From JBDSTZ01 sp039927975 (GTDB lineage Bacteria > Pseudomonadota > Gammaproteobacteria > Burkholderiales > Burkholderiaceae_D), in NCBI GenBank assembly GCA_039927975.1, contig JBDSTZ010000650.1, forward strand, positions 1 through 14,491: a stretch of DNA of 14,491 nt, in the 5' to 3' direction. Below the pieces are notes generated by a model. It ran no database searches and had not been told where the DNA came from. It saw only the letters and a program-made list of their open reading frames with translations. Numbering within the stretch: position 1 is the first letter of the stretch; every line of letters starts with the position of its first letter. Positions 8,371 to 14,491 of this stretch are shown here, one piece after another. Both the position numbers and the translations under genes were made by a program.

Positions 8371-9231
8371 TCACCTCGGCGACGGGCCGAAGCGTCCCGC
8401 CTGGTAATCGTTGATCGCCTCGACGATCTGTTCGCGCGTGTTCATCACGAAAGGTCCGTGCGCGACCACCGGTTCGCCCAGCGGCGCGGCGTGACCGTAG
8501 ACCACCAGTGCGTCGTCCTCGGCGCTCAGCGAAATAGTGTCGCCTTCCTCGCTCAGTTCGGCCAGATGAAAGGCCTCGGCGCGGTCCGGGCCCACGTGCA
8601 CCGCGCCGCTCACCACGTACAGGAACACATTGCGTCCGATCAGCCCGGGCAGTGCCAGGGACGCGCCGGCCTTCAACGCGATCGTGCTCATGAAGACGCC
8701 GGTGAGCGTGTTCACCGGGCCGCTGACACCGTCCCAGTCGCCGGCAATGAGCTGCATGCTCGCCTTGCCGGCGTCGAGCGCGAGCACGGGAATTTCCTCG
8801 CGTTGCAGGCCGGTATAGGCGGGCGCCGTCATCTTCAGCCGGCCCGGCAGGTTGATCCACAGTTGCAGGATTTCAAGCGGACCGCCGTCGCGCAGGAATT
8901 CCTGCGGCGAAATCTCGGCGTGCACGATGCCGCTGCCGGCCGTCATCCATTGCACGCCGCCAGCGCGGATGATGCTCTCGTGGCCGGCGCTGTCCTTGTG
9001 GGTGAGCATGCCCTCGACGATGAAGGTGACGGTCTCGAAGCCGCGATGCGGATGCGGTCCGAACGGCAAGCCACGATTGCCCGGCGGGTAAGTCTGTGGG
9101 CCGTGGTGGTTCAGAAACAGAAACGGATCGATCTGCTCGAGGTGCGGACCCGGCAAGGGCCGCTGCGTGAGCAGGTCGCCGATGTCGTCGCGTAGCGAAG
9201 GGTGGAAGCGCTTGATGTTTTTCTGACTCAT
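8371..9231 (-). CDS. Pirin family protein
   Basis: The 286-residue bicupin protein of the pirin family is close in length to human pirin (290). The metal-binding residues of the N-terminal cupin are all present: His60 and His62 in GPHPHRGFETV, His104 and Glu106 in GSGIVHAEISP. Other family blocks are DPFLFLNHHGP (35-45), TFIVEGMLTHKDSAG, GGVQWMTAG (91-99) and LEILQLWINLPGR. In the C-terminal cupin, PVVAHGPFVMNTREQI is the typical closing motif. Bacterial pirins include quercetin-2,3-dioxygenase-like enzymes and regulators of central metabolism, and the sequence alone does not decide between them. The start ATG at 9231 follows a GAGAGAG ribosome-binding site. It is transcribed alone. Confidence 0.92.
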   Translation of the reverse strand: MSQKNIKRFHPSLRDDIGDLLTQRPLPGPHLEQIDPFLFLNHHGPQTYPPGNRGLPFGPHPHRGFETVTFIVEGMLTHKDSAGHESIIRAGGVQWMTAGSGIVHAEISPQEFLRDGGPLEILQLWINLPGRLKMTAPAYTGLQREEIPVLALDAGKASMQLIAGDWDGVSGPVNTLTGVFMSTIALKAGASLALPGLIGRNVFLYVVSGAVHVGPDRAEAFHLAELSEEGDTISLSAEDDALVVYGHAAPLGEPVVAHGPFVMNTREQIVEAINDYQAGRFGPSPR

Positions 9232-9723
9232 GCCTGAGGCTCTCTCGTGATCGAAACAGCATCACTTTACAGCAAGTGGCGGCATCGCGGCGCGCCTCTG
9301 CCAGCGTCGATATTTGTCAGCCAGACAGCGGGACATTCCTCACTCTAGCGTCCGCGTCCGCTTCGATATCCCCCGTAAGAACATCCATTTGTCCTGTAGG
9401 TCGCGCCCTACGCCGAGTTTTTTGAACGCGTGATGTTTTGTGACTTTCAAGCGGACTCACTATGAGCCGCTCCGCTTTGGTCGATATGAAAGAAGGCCAA
9501 TGGTTACAAGGCTTACTTCGATGCAAGCGGTGGATTTTCCGGCCATAAAAAGTGGCGAAAAACGCATGCTAGGATGAATTCTCCAGTGCGGTTTGTTGGG
9601 TGTTCCCGGTGTCATCAACGATGCTTGGGAACGACGCCGGGATCGATCGTGCAAGCCGATTGTCGCGGCGCCTGACCCACCGCAACAGGCGACATGCAAC
9701 TGAGCGCGCGCTGAGAAATCTAA

Positions 9724-9760
9724 CCAATTGGTGTGTTTCCCCGGCCAACTGGTGCGTTTC
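9724..9760. promoter_or_regulatory. Two operator-like direct repeats spaced by 21 bp
   Basis: CCAATTGGTGTGTTTC (9724-9739) recurs as CCAACTGGTGCGTTTC (9745-9760), 14 of 16 identical. The first includes the perfect palindrome ACCAATTGGT (9723-9732). The offset of 21 bp is two helical turns, placing both sites on the same DNA face. Together with the position about 100-140 bp before galT, this suggests a tandem operator for a sugar-responsive repressor or activator. The regulator is not in the window. Confidence 0.45.
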
Positions 9761-9773
9761 AATCGATGCGCTT

Positions 9774-9798
9774 GGTTGGCGCGGAAAGCGCGCCAGCC
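9774..9798 (+). other. Strong stem-loop in the galT leader
   Basis: GGTTGGCGCG (9774-9783) pairs with CGCGCCAGCC (9789-9798): ten pairs with one T-G wobble and a GAAAG loop. No T-run follows, so it is not an intrinsic terminator. It may shape the 5' untranslated region of the galT transcript. Confidence 0.6.
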
Positions 9799-9810
9799 AT
9801 ACACGCCGTC

Positions 9811-9858
9811 AACCAGGAACAAGACGAACCAAGCACAAGACGAACCAAGAACAAGACG
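9811..9858. repeat. Three 16-bp tandem repeats just before galT
   Basis: Units AACCAGGAACAAGACG (9811-9826), AACCAAGCACAAGACG (9827-9842) and AACCAAGAACAAGACG (9843-9858) are head to tail and differ at one or two positions. They stop 4 bp before the ATG at 9863. They occupy the space where the ribosome-binding site should be; no good Shine-Dalgarno is seen there. Confidence 0.88.
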
Positions 9859-9862
9859 ATCC

Positions 9863-10954
9863 ATGCATATACTTGAACTCACGAAGCCCGATGGCCGCCA
9901 GCTGACCCTGTACAGCGCGCATCCGATCGCGCCCGACTTGTGCGCGCCGAGTCCGTTTCGCAAGCCGCAAGGCGCCAACCCCCATCTGCGCTGGCACGCC
10001 CTGCGCGGCGAATGGGTCAGCTACGCCGCCTATTGCCAGAACCGCGCCTACCAGCCGCCCCCGCCCTACAACCCGCTGGCGCCGTCCAGCGAGGCCATGC
10101 CGGCCACCGAGATTCCCGCCGGCGCCTACGAAATCGCCGTGTTCGACAATTGCTATCCGGCGCTGTCACTGGCCGCAAGCGCGGCGCCCACGCTGTGCGT
10201 GCCGAGCGCGCCGGCCACCGGGCATTGCGAAGTGGTGGTGTTCAGCCAGGATCCCGCGCTGGCACTGGGCCAGTTGCCGCTCTCGCGCATCGAACTGCTG
10301 CTCGAAGTGTGGGCCGACCGCAGCCGGCGGATCGGCGCCTTGCCCGACATCGCCTACGTCCAGCCGTTTGAAAACCGCGGCGCCGAGGTGGGCGCCACGC
10401 TGGCCCACCCGCACGGCCAGATCCACGCCTATTCCATCGTGCCGCCGGTGCCGGCGCGCATGCTGGCGCAGGAACGCGCCTATTTCGACGAGCACGGCAG
10501 CGCGCTGCTGTGCGACATCGCCCGCGACGAGGCGGCCTGTGCCGCGCGCGTGCTGTATGAAGGCGAGTACGCCACCGCCTTCGTGCCGGCCTGCGCGCGC
10601 TATCCCTACGAAGCGTGGATCGTGCCGACCGCGCCGGCGCCCGATTTTGCCTCGCTTACCTTGCCTCAGCGCGAAGACCTGGCGCGCGCGCTCAAGACGG
10701 TGCTGCTCAAATACGACGGCCTGTGGGACCGTCCCTTTCCCTACCTGATGTGCTGGTACCAGGCGCCCGCCGACGGCCGGCGCCACCCGGAAACCCAGTT
10801 GCACGCCGAATTGCTGCCGCCCTGCCGCACCCGCGAGCGGCGCAAGGTGCTGGGCGGCGCCGAGCTGGGCGCCGGCCTGTTCAGCATGGACGTGCTGCCC
10901 GAAACCACGGCCTTCGAGTTGCAGCAGGTCGCCGTTGAACTGGAGGCCGCGTGA
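9863..10954 (+). CDS. galT: UDP-glucose--hexose-1-phosphate (galactose-1-phosphate) uridylyltransferase
   Basis: GalT swaps UMP between UDP-glucose and galactose 1-phosphate in the Leloir pathway. The 363-residue protein is of family length. It carries the active-site motif HPHGQIH at 182-188, where His184 is the expected nucleophile that takes the uridylyl group. Family context is seen in RWHALRGEWVSYAAYCQNRAYQPP (43-66, in part), FDNCYP (94-99), GHCEVVVFSQD (120-130), PFENRGAEVGATLAHPHG and MCWYQAP. The Cys pair that binds zinc in E. coli GalT (CxxC) is missing, as in zinc-free relatives. The start chosen is ATG 9863 (MHILELTKPDG); the frame is open upstream to a TTG at 9728, but that part reads through the repeats. 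The stop overlaps the next gene's GTG. No galactokinase is adjacent. Confidence 0.88.
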   Translation: MHILELTKPDGRQLTLYSAHPIAPDLCAPSPFRKPQGANPHLRWHALRGEWVSYAAYCQNRAYQPPPPYNPLAPSSEAMPATEIPAGAYEIAVFDNCYPALSLAASAAPTLCVPSAPATGHCEVVVFSQDPALALGQLPLSRIELLLEVWADRSRRIGALPDIAYVQPFENRGAEVGATLAHPHGQIHAYSIVPPVPARMLAQERAYFDEHGSALLCDIARDEAACAARVLYEGEYATAFVPACARYPYEAWIVPTAPAPDFASLTLPQREDLARALKTVLLKYDGLWDRPFPYLMCWYQAPADGRRHPETQLHAELLPPCRTRERRKVLGGAELGAGLFSMDVLPETTAFELQQVAVELEAA

Positions 10955-12048
10955 GGCCGGCGCTGGCGGCCGGCGCGGCCGAAGTGGCTGTCAAGCTCGG
11001 CGCGCTGCGCCAGTTCCTGGCTGCGCACGGCGGCGGGGCGCTGCGCCTGCGCGGCAGCGACTGGTTCGCCTGGGTCACGGCGGGCGGCGCCAACACGGTG
11101 CTGCTGGCCAGCGACACCGGCGTGGCCGAGGTGCTGGTCACGCGCGCCGAGGCCTGCATCCTGACCGACGAAATCGAGGCCGAGCGCCTCAAGGCCGAAC
11201 AGGTGCCGCCCGGCTTCACCTTCCACGTCGCGCCATGGACCGACACCGACTTGCACGACGCCTTCGTGCTCGGCGAGGCCGGCGGCGCGCCGGTGCTGAG
11301 CGACCATCCGGGGCCCGGCGAGCTGCCGCTGCCGGGCGGCGCGCGCCAGCTGCGCCTGCGCATGTCGGCGCCCGAGCAAGCGCGTTACCGCGCCCTCGGG
11401 CTGGACGCGGCGTGCGCCGCGAGCGAGGTGATGCGCAAGGCGCGGCCCGACTGGACCGAGTACGCGCTGGCCGGCGCCGGCGCCGAAGCGCTGTGGCGGC
11501 GCGGCATCGAACCGGCGCTGGTGCTGGCCGCCGGCGAGCGGCGCGTGCAGCAATACCGGCATCCGACCCCGAGCGACGCGCCGCTCGGCCGCCAGGCCAT
11601 GCTGGTGCTGTGCGCGCGCCGCCACGGCCTGGTGGCCAACCTCACGCGCTTCGTCTGCTTCTGCCAGCCACCGTTGCGCCAGAGCGAAATGAAGCAGGTC
11701 GAGGCGACCGGCCTGGCCGCCTGCGTGCCGGGCAATTCGCTGTCGGCCGTCTACCACGCGCTGGTCCAGGCCTACCACCATGCCGGCCAGCCCGCGGCGA
11801 TCCGCGAACACCACCAGGGCGGCGTCACCGGCTACCGCGCGCGCGAGCTGGTGGCCACTCCGAGCACTGCCTTGCAGTTAGAGAGCGGCATGGCGGTCGC
11901 CTTCAATCCGAGTTTCCAGGGCATCAAGATCGAGGACACCTTCCTGATCGGCGAGCACGGCCTGGAAAACCTCACCTGCGACCCCGACTGGCCGGCGCTG
12001 GCCGTGCAGGGGCGCATGCGCCCGCTGTGGCTGGAGGTCACGTGGTAG
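10951..12048 (+). CDS. M24 (creatinase/aminopeptidase P-fold) protein with degenerate metal site
   Basis: The 365-residue protein has the two-domain layout of M24 proteins: an N-terminal creatinase-like domain (about 10-130, including SDWFAWVTAGGANTVLLAS) and a C-terminal pita-bread domain (about 135-365). Aligned by eye to E. coli aminopeptidase P, the five metal ligands are mostly lost. The two Asp positions read Val219 and Asn230 (in GLVANLTR, where active enzymes have a D-x-TR motif). The first Glu reads Asn319 (AFNPS for xxEPG). Only a His (287, in HHQGG) and the last Glu (328, in KIEDT) remain. It is therefore probably not a working metallopeptidase, despite what name-based annotation would say. 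GTG 10951 overlaps the galT stop (GTGA), so it is translationally coupled to galT. Its role is unknown; a sugar-linked binding or altered catalytic function is possible. Confidence 0.75.
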   Translation: MRPALAAGAAEVAVKLGALRQFLAAHGGGALRLRGSDWFAWVTAGGANTVLLASDTGVAEVLVTRAEACILTDEIEAERLKAEQVPPGFTFHVAPWTDTDLHDAFVLGEAGGAPVLSDHPGPGELPLPGGARQLRLRMSAPEQARYRALGLDAACAASEVMRKARPDWTEYALAGAGAEALWRRGIEPALVLAAGERRVQQYRHPTPSDAPLGRQAMLVLCARRHGLVANLTRFVCFCQPPLRQSEMKQVEATGLAACVPGNSLSAVYHALVQAYHHAGQPAAIREHHQGGVTGYRARELVATPSTALQLESGMAVAFNPSFQGIKIEDTFLIGEHGLENLTCDPDWPALAVQGRMRPLWLEVTW

Positions 12049-12092
12049 GGCGCAGCGCGGCCTGCATGCGCACGGTCCGCACGGCATTACCT

Positions 12093-12113
12093 GGCCGGCC
12101 GATGGCGCCGGCC
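12093..12113 (+). other. Intercistronic hairpin before the GH2 gene
   Basis: GGCCGGC (12093-12099) and GCCGGCC (12107-12113) form a perfect 7-bp GC stem around a 7-nt loop, within the 90-bp gap between the M24-like gene and the GH2 gene. There is no T-run, so read-through is likely. It could stabilise or partition the message. Confidence 0.55.
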
Positions 12114-12138
12114 GCATTGATTCGATAAAGGGAAAACA

Positions 12139-14019
12139 ATGAGCGATTTCGAGTATCCACGTCCCCAGATGGTGCGCGAGCACTGGATCAGTCTCAATGG
12201 CAAATGGAAATTCATGTTCGACGACGAGCGCCGCTACGGCTTGCCCGACGGCGAGGCCGAGTGGACCCACGAGATTGAGGTGCCGTTCGCGCCCGAGACC
12301 GAATTGAGCGGCATTGGCGACACCGGATTCCACAAGGTCTGCTGGTACGAGCGCAATTTCCACGTGATGCCGGCCGTCGGCCACACTATCCTGCATTTCG
12401 GCGCGGTCGACTACAAGGCGCGGGTCTGGGTCAACCGTCACCTGGTGGCCGAGCACGAGGGCGGTCACACGCCGTTCGCCATCGACATCAGCAGCGCGCT
12501 CGACCTCTCCGGCGAGCAACTGGTGACGGTGCTGGTCGAGGACGATCCGCACGACCTGGCCAAGCCGCGCGGCAAGCAGGACTGGCTGCTCGAACCGCAT
12601 TCGATCTGGTATCCGCGCACCACCGGGATCTGGCAATCGGTGTGGGTCGAGCAAGTGGCCAGCACCTTCATCCAAACGCTGCGCTGGACGCCGATCTTCG
12701 AAACCTACGAAATCGGCTGCGAAATCATCGCCACCGGCGACATCCTCGAAGACCTGTTCGTCGAGGTCAAGATCTGGCACGGCGCGCTGTTGCTGGCCGA
12801 CGACCATTACAAGCTGGTCGGCAACGAGGCGACCCGCAAGATCGCCCTGTCGGACCCCGGCATCGACGACTCGCGCAACGAGCTGCTGTGGAGTCCCGAG
12901 CGGCCGACCCTGCTCGACGCCGAAGTCACCCTGCACAGCCGCGGGAAGGTGCTCGACAAGCTGCGTTCCTATACGGCGCTGCGCTCGGTGGCGATCAACC
13001 GCGACCGCTTCATGCTCAACGGCCGCGCCTACCCGCTGCGGCTGGTGCTGGACCAGGGTTACTGGCCTAAAAGCCTGATGACGGCGCCGTCCGACGCGGC
13101 CTTGCGGCGCGATGTCGAGCTGGCCAAGGCGATGGGCTTCAACGGCGTGCGCAAGCACCAGAAGATCGAAGACCCGCGCTACCTGTACTGGGCCGACAAG
13201 CTGGGCCTGCTGGTGTGGGAGGAAATGCCTTCGGCCTACCGTTTCAGCCCGAAGGCGATCACCCGCATGGTGCGCGAATGGACCGAGGCGATCGAGCGCG
13301 ACTACAGCCATCCCTGCATCATCGTATGGGTCGCCTTCAACGAATCGTGGGGCGTGCCGAACCTGACCCTGACCCAGGCCCACCGCAACGCGGTCGAAGC
13401 GCTGTACCACCTGACCCGCACGCTCGACGCCACCCGCCCGGTGATCGGCAACGATGGCTGGGAAGCCTCGGCCACCGACATCCTCGGCATCCACGATTAC
13501 GACTGCGACGCCGAACGGCTCGGCGCGCGCTACGCCGTGACCGATCCGGTGCGCACCCTGTTCGACCAGCGCCGTCCGGGCGGGCGCATCCTGACGCTGG
13601 ACGGCTTTCCGCACCGCGGCCAGCCGATCGTGCTTACCGAGTTCGGCGGCATCGCCTTCGACGACAAGGCCGACGCCGCCGCCGCGACGCCGAGCGCGCC
13701 CGACACGCCCCCCGAGACCGGCAAACGGGCCATCACATGGGGCTATTCGCGCGCCTACAACGCCGACAGTTTTTTCGCGTTGTACCGCAGCCTGCTGACG
13801 GTGGTCAACAGCACCTTCATGTTCAGCGGCTTTTGCTACACCCAATTCACCGACACATTTCAGGAGGCTAATGGTCTGCTGCGCGCAGACCGCACACCAA
13901 AGATTCCGCTCGACCAGATTTACGCGGCCACAACCAATGTCCGTCACGAGAAGGATGAGGAGGAACCAGGGTCAGGGCGCAACTGGGAAATTCCAGCCAC
14001 GCCCACGCCAGGCCCCTAG
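12139..14019 (+). CDS. Glycoside hydrolase family 2 enzyme (beta-galactosidase/beta-glucuronidase type)
   Basis: The 626-residue retaining glycosidase has no signal peptide, so it is probably cytoplasmic. Domain order is the GH2 one: an N-terminal jelly-roll sugar-binding domain (about 10-175, with LNGKWKF, CWYERNF and DYKARVWVN), an Ig-like sandwich (about 180-285), and a catalytic TIM barrel (about 290-590). The acid/base is Glu402 in AFNESWG, preceded by the GH2-conserved Asn401. The nucleophile is Glu501 in VLTEFGG. GFNGVRKHQKIEDPRYLYWADKLGLLVWEEMPS is the conserved barrel stretch near 333-365 (MGFNGVRKH to WEEMPS). The start ATG 12139 has AAGGGA at 12128-12133. The normal end appears to be near DQIYAATTNV; the last ~25 residues look like translated repeat DNA. 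Substrate linkage (galactoside, glucuronide or other) cannot be told. It probably shares a transcript with galT and the M24-like gene. Confidence 0.9.
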   Translation: MSDFEYPRPQMVREHWISLNGKWKFMFDDERRYGLPDGEAEWTHEIEVPFAPETELSGIGDTGFHKVCWYERNFHVMPAVGHTILHFGAVDYKARVWVNRHLVAEHEGGHTPFAIDISSALDLSGEQLVTVLVEDDPHDLAKPRGKQDWLLEPHSIWYPRTTGIWQSVWVEQVASTFIQTLRWTPIFETYEIGCEIIATGDILEDLFVEVKIWHGALLLADDHYKLVGNEATRKIALSDPGIDDSRNELLWSPERPTLLDAEVTLHSRGKVLDKLRSYTALRSVAINRDRFMLNGRAYPLRLVLDQGYWPKSLMTAPSDAALRRDVELAKAMGFNGVRKHQKIEDPRYLYWADKLGLLVWEEMPSAYRFSPKAITRMVREWTEAIERDYSHPCIIVWVAFNESWGVPNLTLTQAHRNAVEALYHLTRTLDATRPVIGNDGWEASATDILGIHDYDCDAERLGARYAVTDPVRTLFDQRRPGGRILTLDGFPHRGQPIVLTEFGGIAFDDKADAAAATPSAPDTPPETGKRAITWGYSRAYNADSFFALYRSLLTVVNSTFMFSGFCYTQFTDTFQEANGLLRADRTPKIPLDQIYAATTNVRHEKDEEEPGSGRNWEIPATPTPGP

Positions 14020-14045
14020 AGTCGCGGGTGGCCGATTTGCCGAAC
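13960..14045. repeat. REP-like imperfect palindromic element across the GH2 stop codon
   Basis: From about GGAACCAGGGTCAGGGCGC onwards, coding character ends and an imperfect long inverted repeat appears. GCCAC near 14000 pairs with GTGGC near 14029-14033. Outward, GGGAAATTCCA pairs partly with GATTTGCC, with bulges. The left end, with its AACCAGGGTCAG word, resembles palindromic repeats I associate with Massilia-type genomes; this recognition is from memory, not from a search. The GH2 reading frame runs through its left arm and stops at the TAG (14017-14019) in its centre. Confidence 0.45.
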
Positions 14046-14058
14046 CAGGATCGCGCAC

Positions 14059-14077
14059 GGCGCCCATGATGGGCGCC
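14059..14077 (+). other. Stem-loop after the GH2 gene, possible terminator
   Basis: GGCGCCC (14059-14065) and GGGCGCC (14071-14077) form a perfect 7-bp GC stem with an ATGAT loop, 40 bp after the GH2 stop. No T-run follows, so it is not a textbook intrinsic terminator. It may protect the mRNA 3' end. Confidence 0.5.
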
Positions 14078-14226
14078 GCCAGGTCCGCCAGGGATCGACC
14101 AGGTGGCAGCTTGCAGCCTGCCCCGGACGATGTCGCCATCGGGTTCAGCCAACGGCAGCGCGACCCTAGTCAACACGAAAACCATTGTCTTTAACTGACG
14201 CCCAGCACGGGCGAGAAGGAGTCATC

Positions 14227-14491
14227 ATGCCAACGATCGTCGTTTTTTGCCACCTGCGCTGGGATTTTGTGTATCAGCGACCGCAGCAACTGTTATCGCG
14301 GCTGGCGCAACACTATCGCGTCCTGTTTGTGGAGGAGCCGGTCCACGACGACGGCGAGCCGTTCATGGAGCAAAGCAGTCCGGCGCCGAACGTGACGGTG
14401 TGCCGGGCCCATACGCCGATCCACGCCAGCGGCTTCCACGATGACCAGATCCCGCTGCTGCAGCCGCTGCTGGCCCGGCTGCTGCCGGCCG
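14227..14491 (+). CDS. Glycosyltransferase, N-terminal part (cut by the window end)
   Basis: From the ATG at 14227 an open frame runs 88 codons to the window edge without a stop. It begins MPTIVVFCHLRWDFVYQRPQ and continues QLLSRLAQHYRVLFVEEPV, then VTVCRAHTPIHASGFHDDQ. This is the N-terminal donor-side fold of a GT-B glycosyltransferase family common in polysaccharide clusters, in which the F-x-HLRWDFVYQRPQ-x-LLSR opening is highly conserved. A strong AAGGAG (14216-14221) lies 5 bp before the start, and a small CGCCC/GGGCG hairpin (14199-14213) just before that. The gene may be in its own unit, as 207 bp with palindromes separate it from the GH2 gene. The sugar and acceptor cannot be judged from this part. 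Confidence 0.85.
   Translation, partial: MPTIVVFCHLRWDFVYQRPQQLLSRLAQHYRVLFVEEPVHDDGEPFMEQSSPAPNVTVCRAHTPIHASGFHDDQIPLLQPLLARLLPA

Larger units (their letters stand above)
9232..9862. other. Long non-coding stretch between pirin and galT
   Basis: This 631-bp divergent region has no credible gene. Short frames exist on both strands but lack ribosome-binding sites, and their products are basic or Cys/Trp-rich antisense-like sequence. Its 5' half is less GC-rich than the genes. It holds several inverted repeats: GTAGG/CCTAC at 9396-9411 with six T's at 9418-9423, AAGCGGA/TCCGCTT at 9449-9477, and two overlapping, mutually exclusive hairpins at 9602-9641. The 3' part carries paired direct repeats, a strong hairpin and tandem repeats, listed separately. 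I see no clear sigma-70 promoter. Confidence 0.6.

Noticed and set aside
9396..9423. GTAGG/CCTAC hairpin with six T's as a terminator
   Set aside because: The stem is only 5 bp, six bases separate it from the T-run, and no plus-strand gene ends upstream of it.
9460..9978. 172-residue minus-strand frame overlapping the galT start
   Set aside because: It overlaps the repeats and the galT coding start, is rich in Trp, Ser and Cys without pattern, and has no homology that I recognise.
11878..13947. 689-residue minus-strand open frame opposite the GH2 gene
   Set aside because: It is antisense to a well-supported GH2 gene with catalytic motifs. Its product is a His/Arg/Val/Asp-rich shadow sequence without recognisable domains or a ribosome-binding site.

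Overview
The window is high-GC DNA that looks like the chromosome of an Oxalobacteraceae-type betaproteobacterium (Massilia/Duganella/Janthinobacterium group). The evidence is the sequence character of ThiC, ThiG and ThiE, a PEP-CTERM secreted protein behind a sigma-54-type promoter, and the family of the final glycosyltransferase. This placement is by eye; no search was run.

Positions 1 to about 606 do not fit the rest. They encode, on the minus strand, an internal piece of a second, divergent ThiC. It is joined head to head with a plus-strand thiC that has lost its N-terminal third. Positions 1-567 and 667-1233 encode the same 189-residue stretch in opposite directions, at about 84% protein identity by eye. 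The simplest reading is a chimeric joint between two organisms' DNA, made in assembly or amplification.

Positions 601-4621 are a thiamine operon, thiC-thiS-thiG-thiD-thiE: pyrimidine synthesis, sulfur carrier, thiazole synthase, HMP(-P) kinase and coupling enzyme. No thiO or thiF is present, and thiS and thiG are separated by 234 bp of repetitive GC-rich DNA. A PhyH-type Fe(II)/2-oxoglutarate dioxygenase follows (4697-5356).

Positions 5357-6258 form an isolated PEP-CTERM unit: an AT-rich upstream region with a perfect 9-bp inverted repeat, a near-consensus -24/-12 promoter, a secreted PEP-CTERM protein and a strong intrinsic terminator. Next come a membrane-anchored or secreted alpha/beta hydrolase (minus), a divergently transcribed second alpha/beta hydrolase (plus), and a pirin gene (minus).

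A 631-bp non-coding stretch (9232-9862) precedes a sugar-related run. It holds two 16-bp direct repeats spaced 21 bp apart, a 10-bp-stem hairpin and three 16-bp tandem repeats ending next to the start codon. The run is a GalT-like uridylyltransferase, an overlapping M24-fold protein that has lost three of five metal ligands (a probable pseudo-peptidase), a GH2 glycosidase whose last ~30 codons run into a REP-like palindromic element, and the start of a glycosyltransferase cut by the window edge. Galactokinase is absent. The run probably handles a galactose-type sugar for polysaccharide turnover. The M24-like protein is the least explained gene here.
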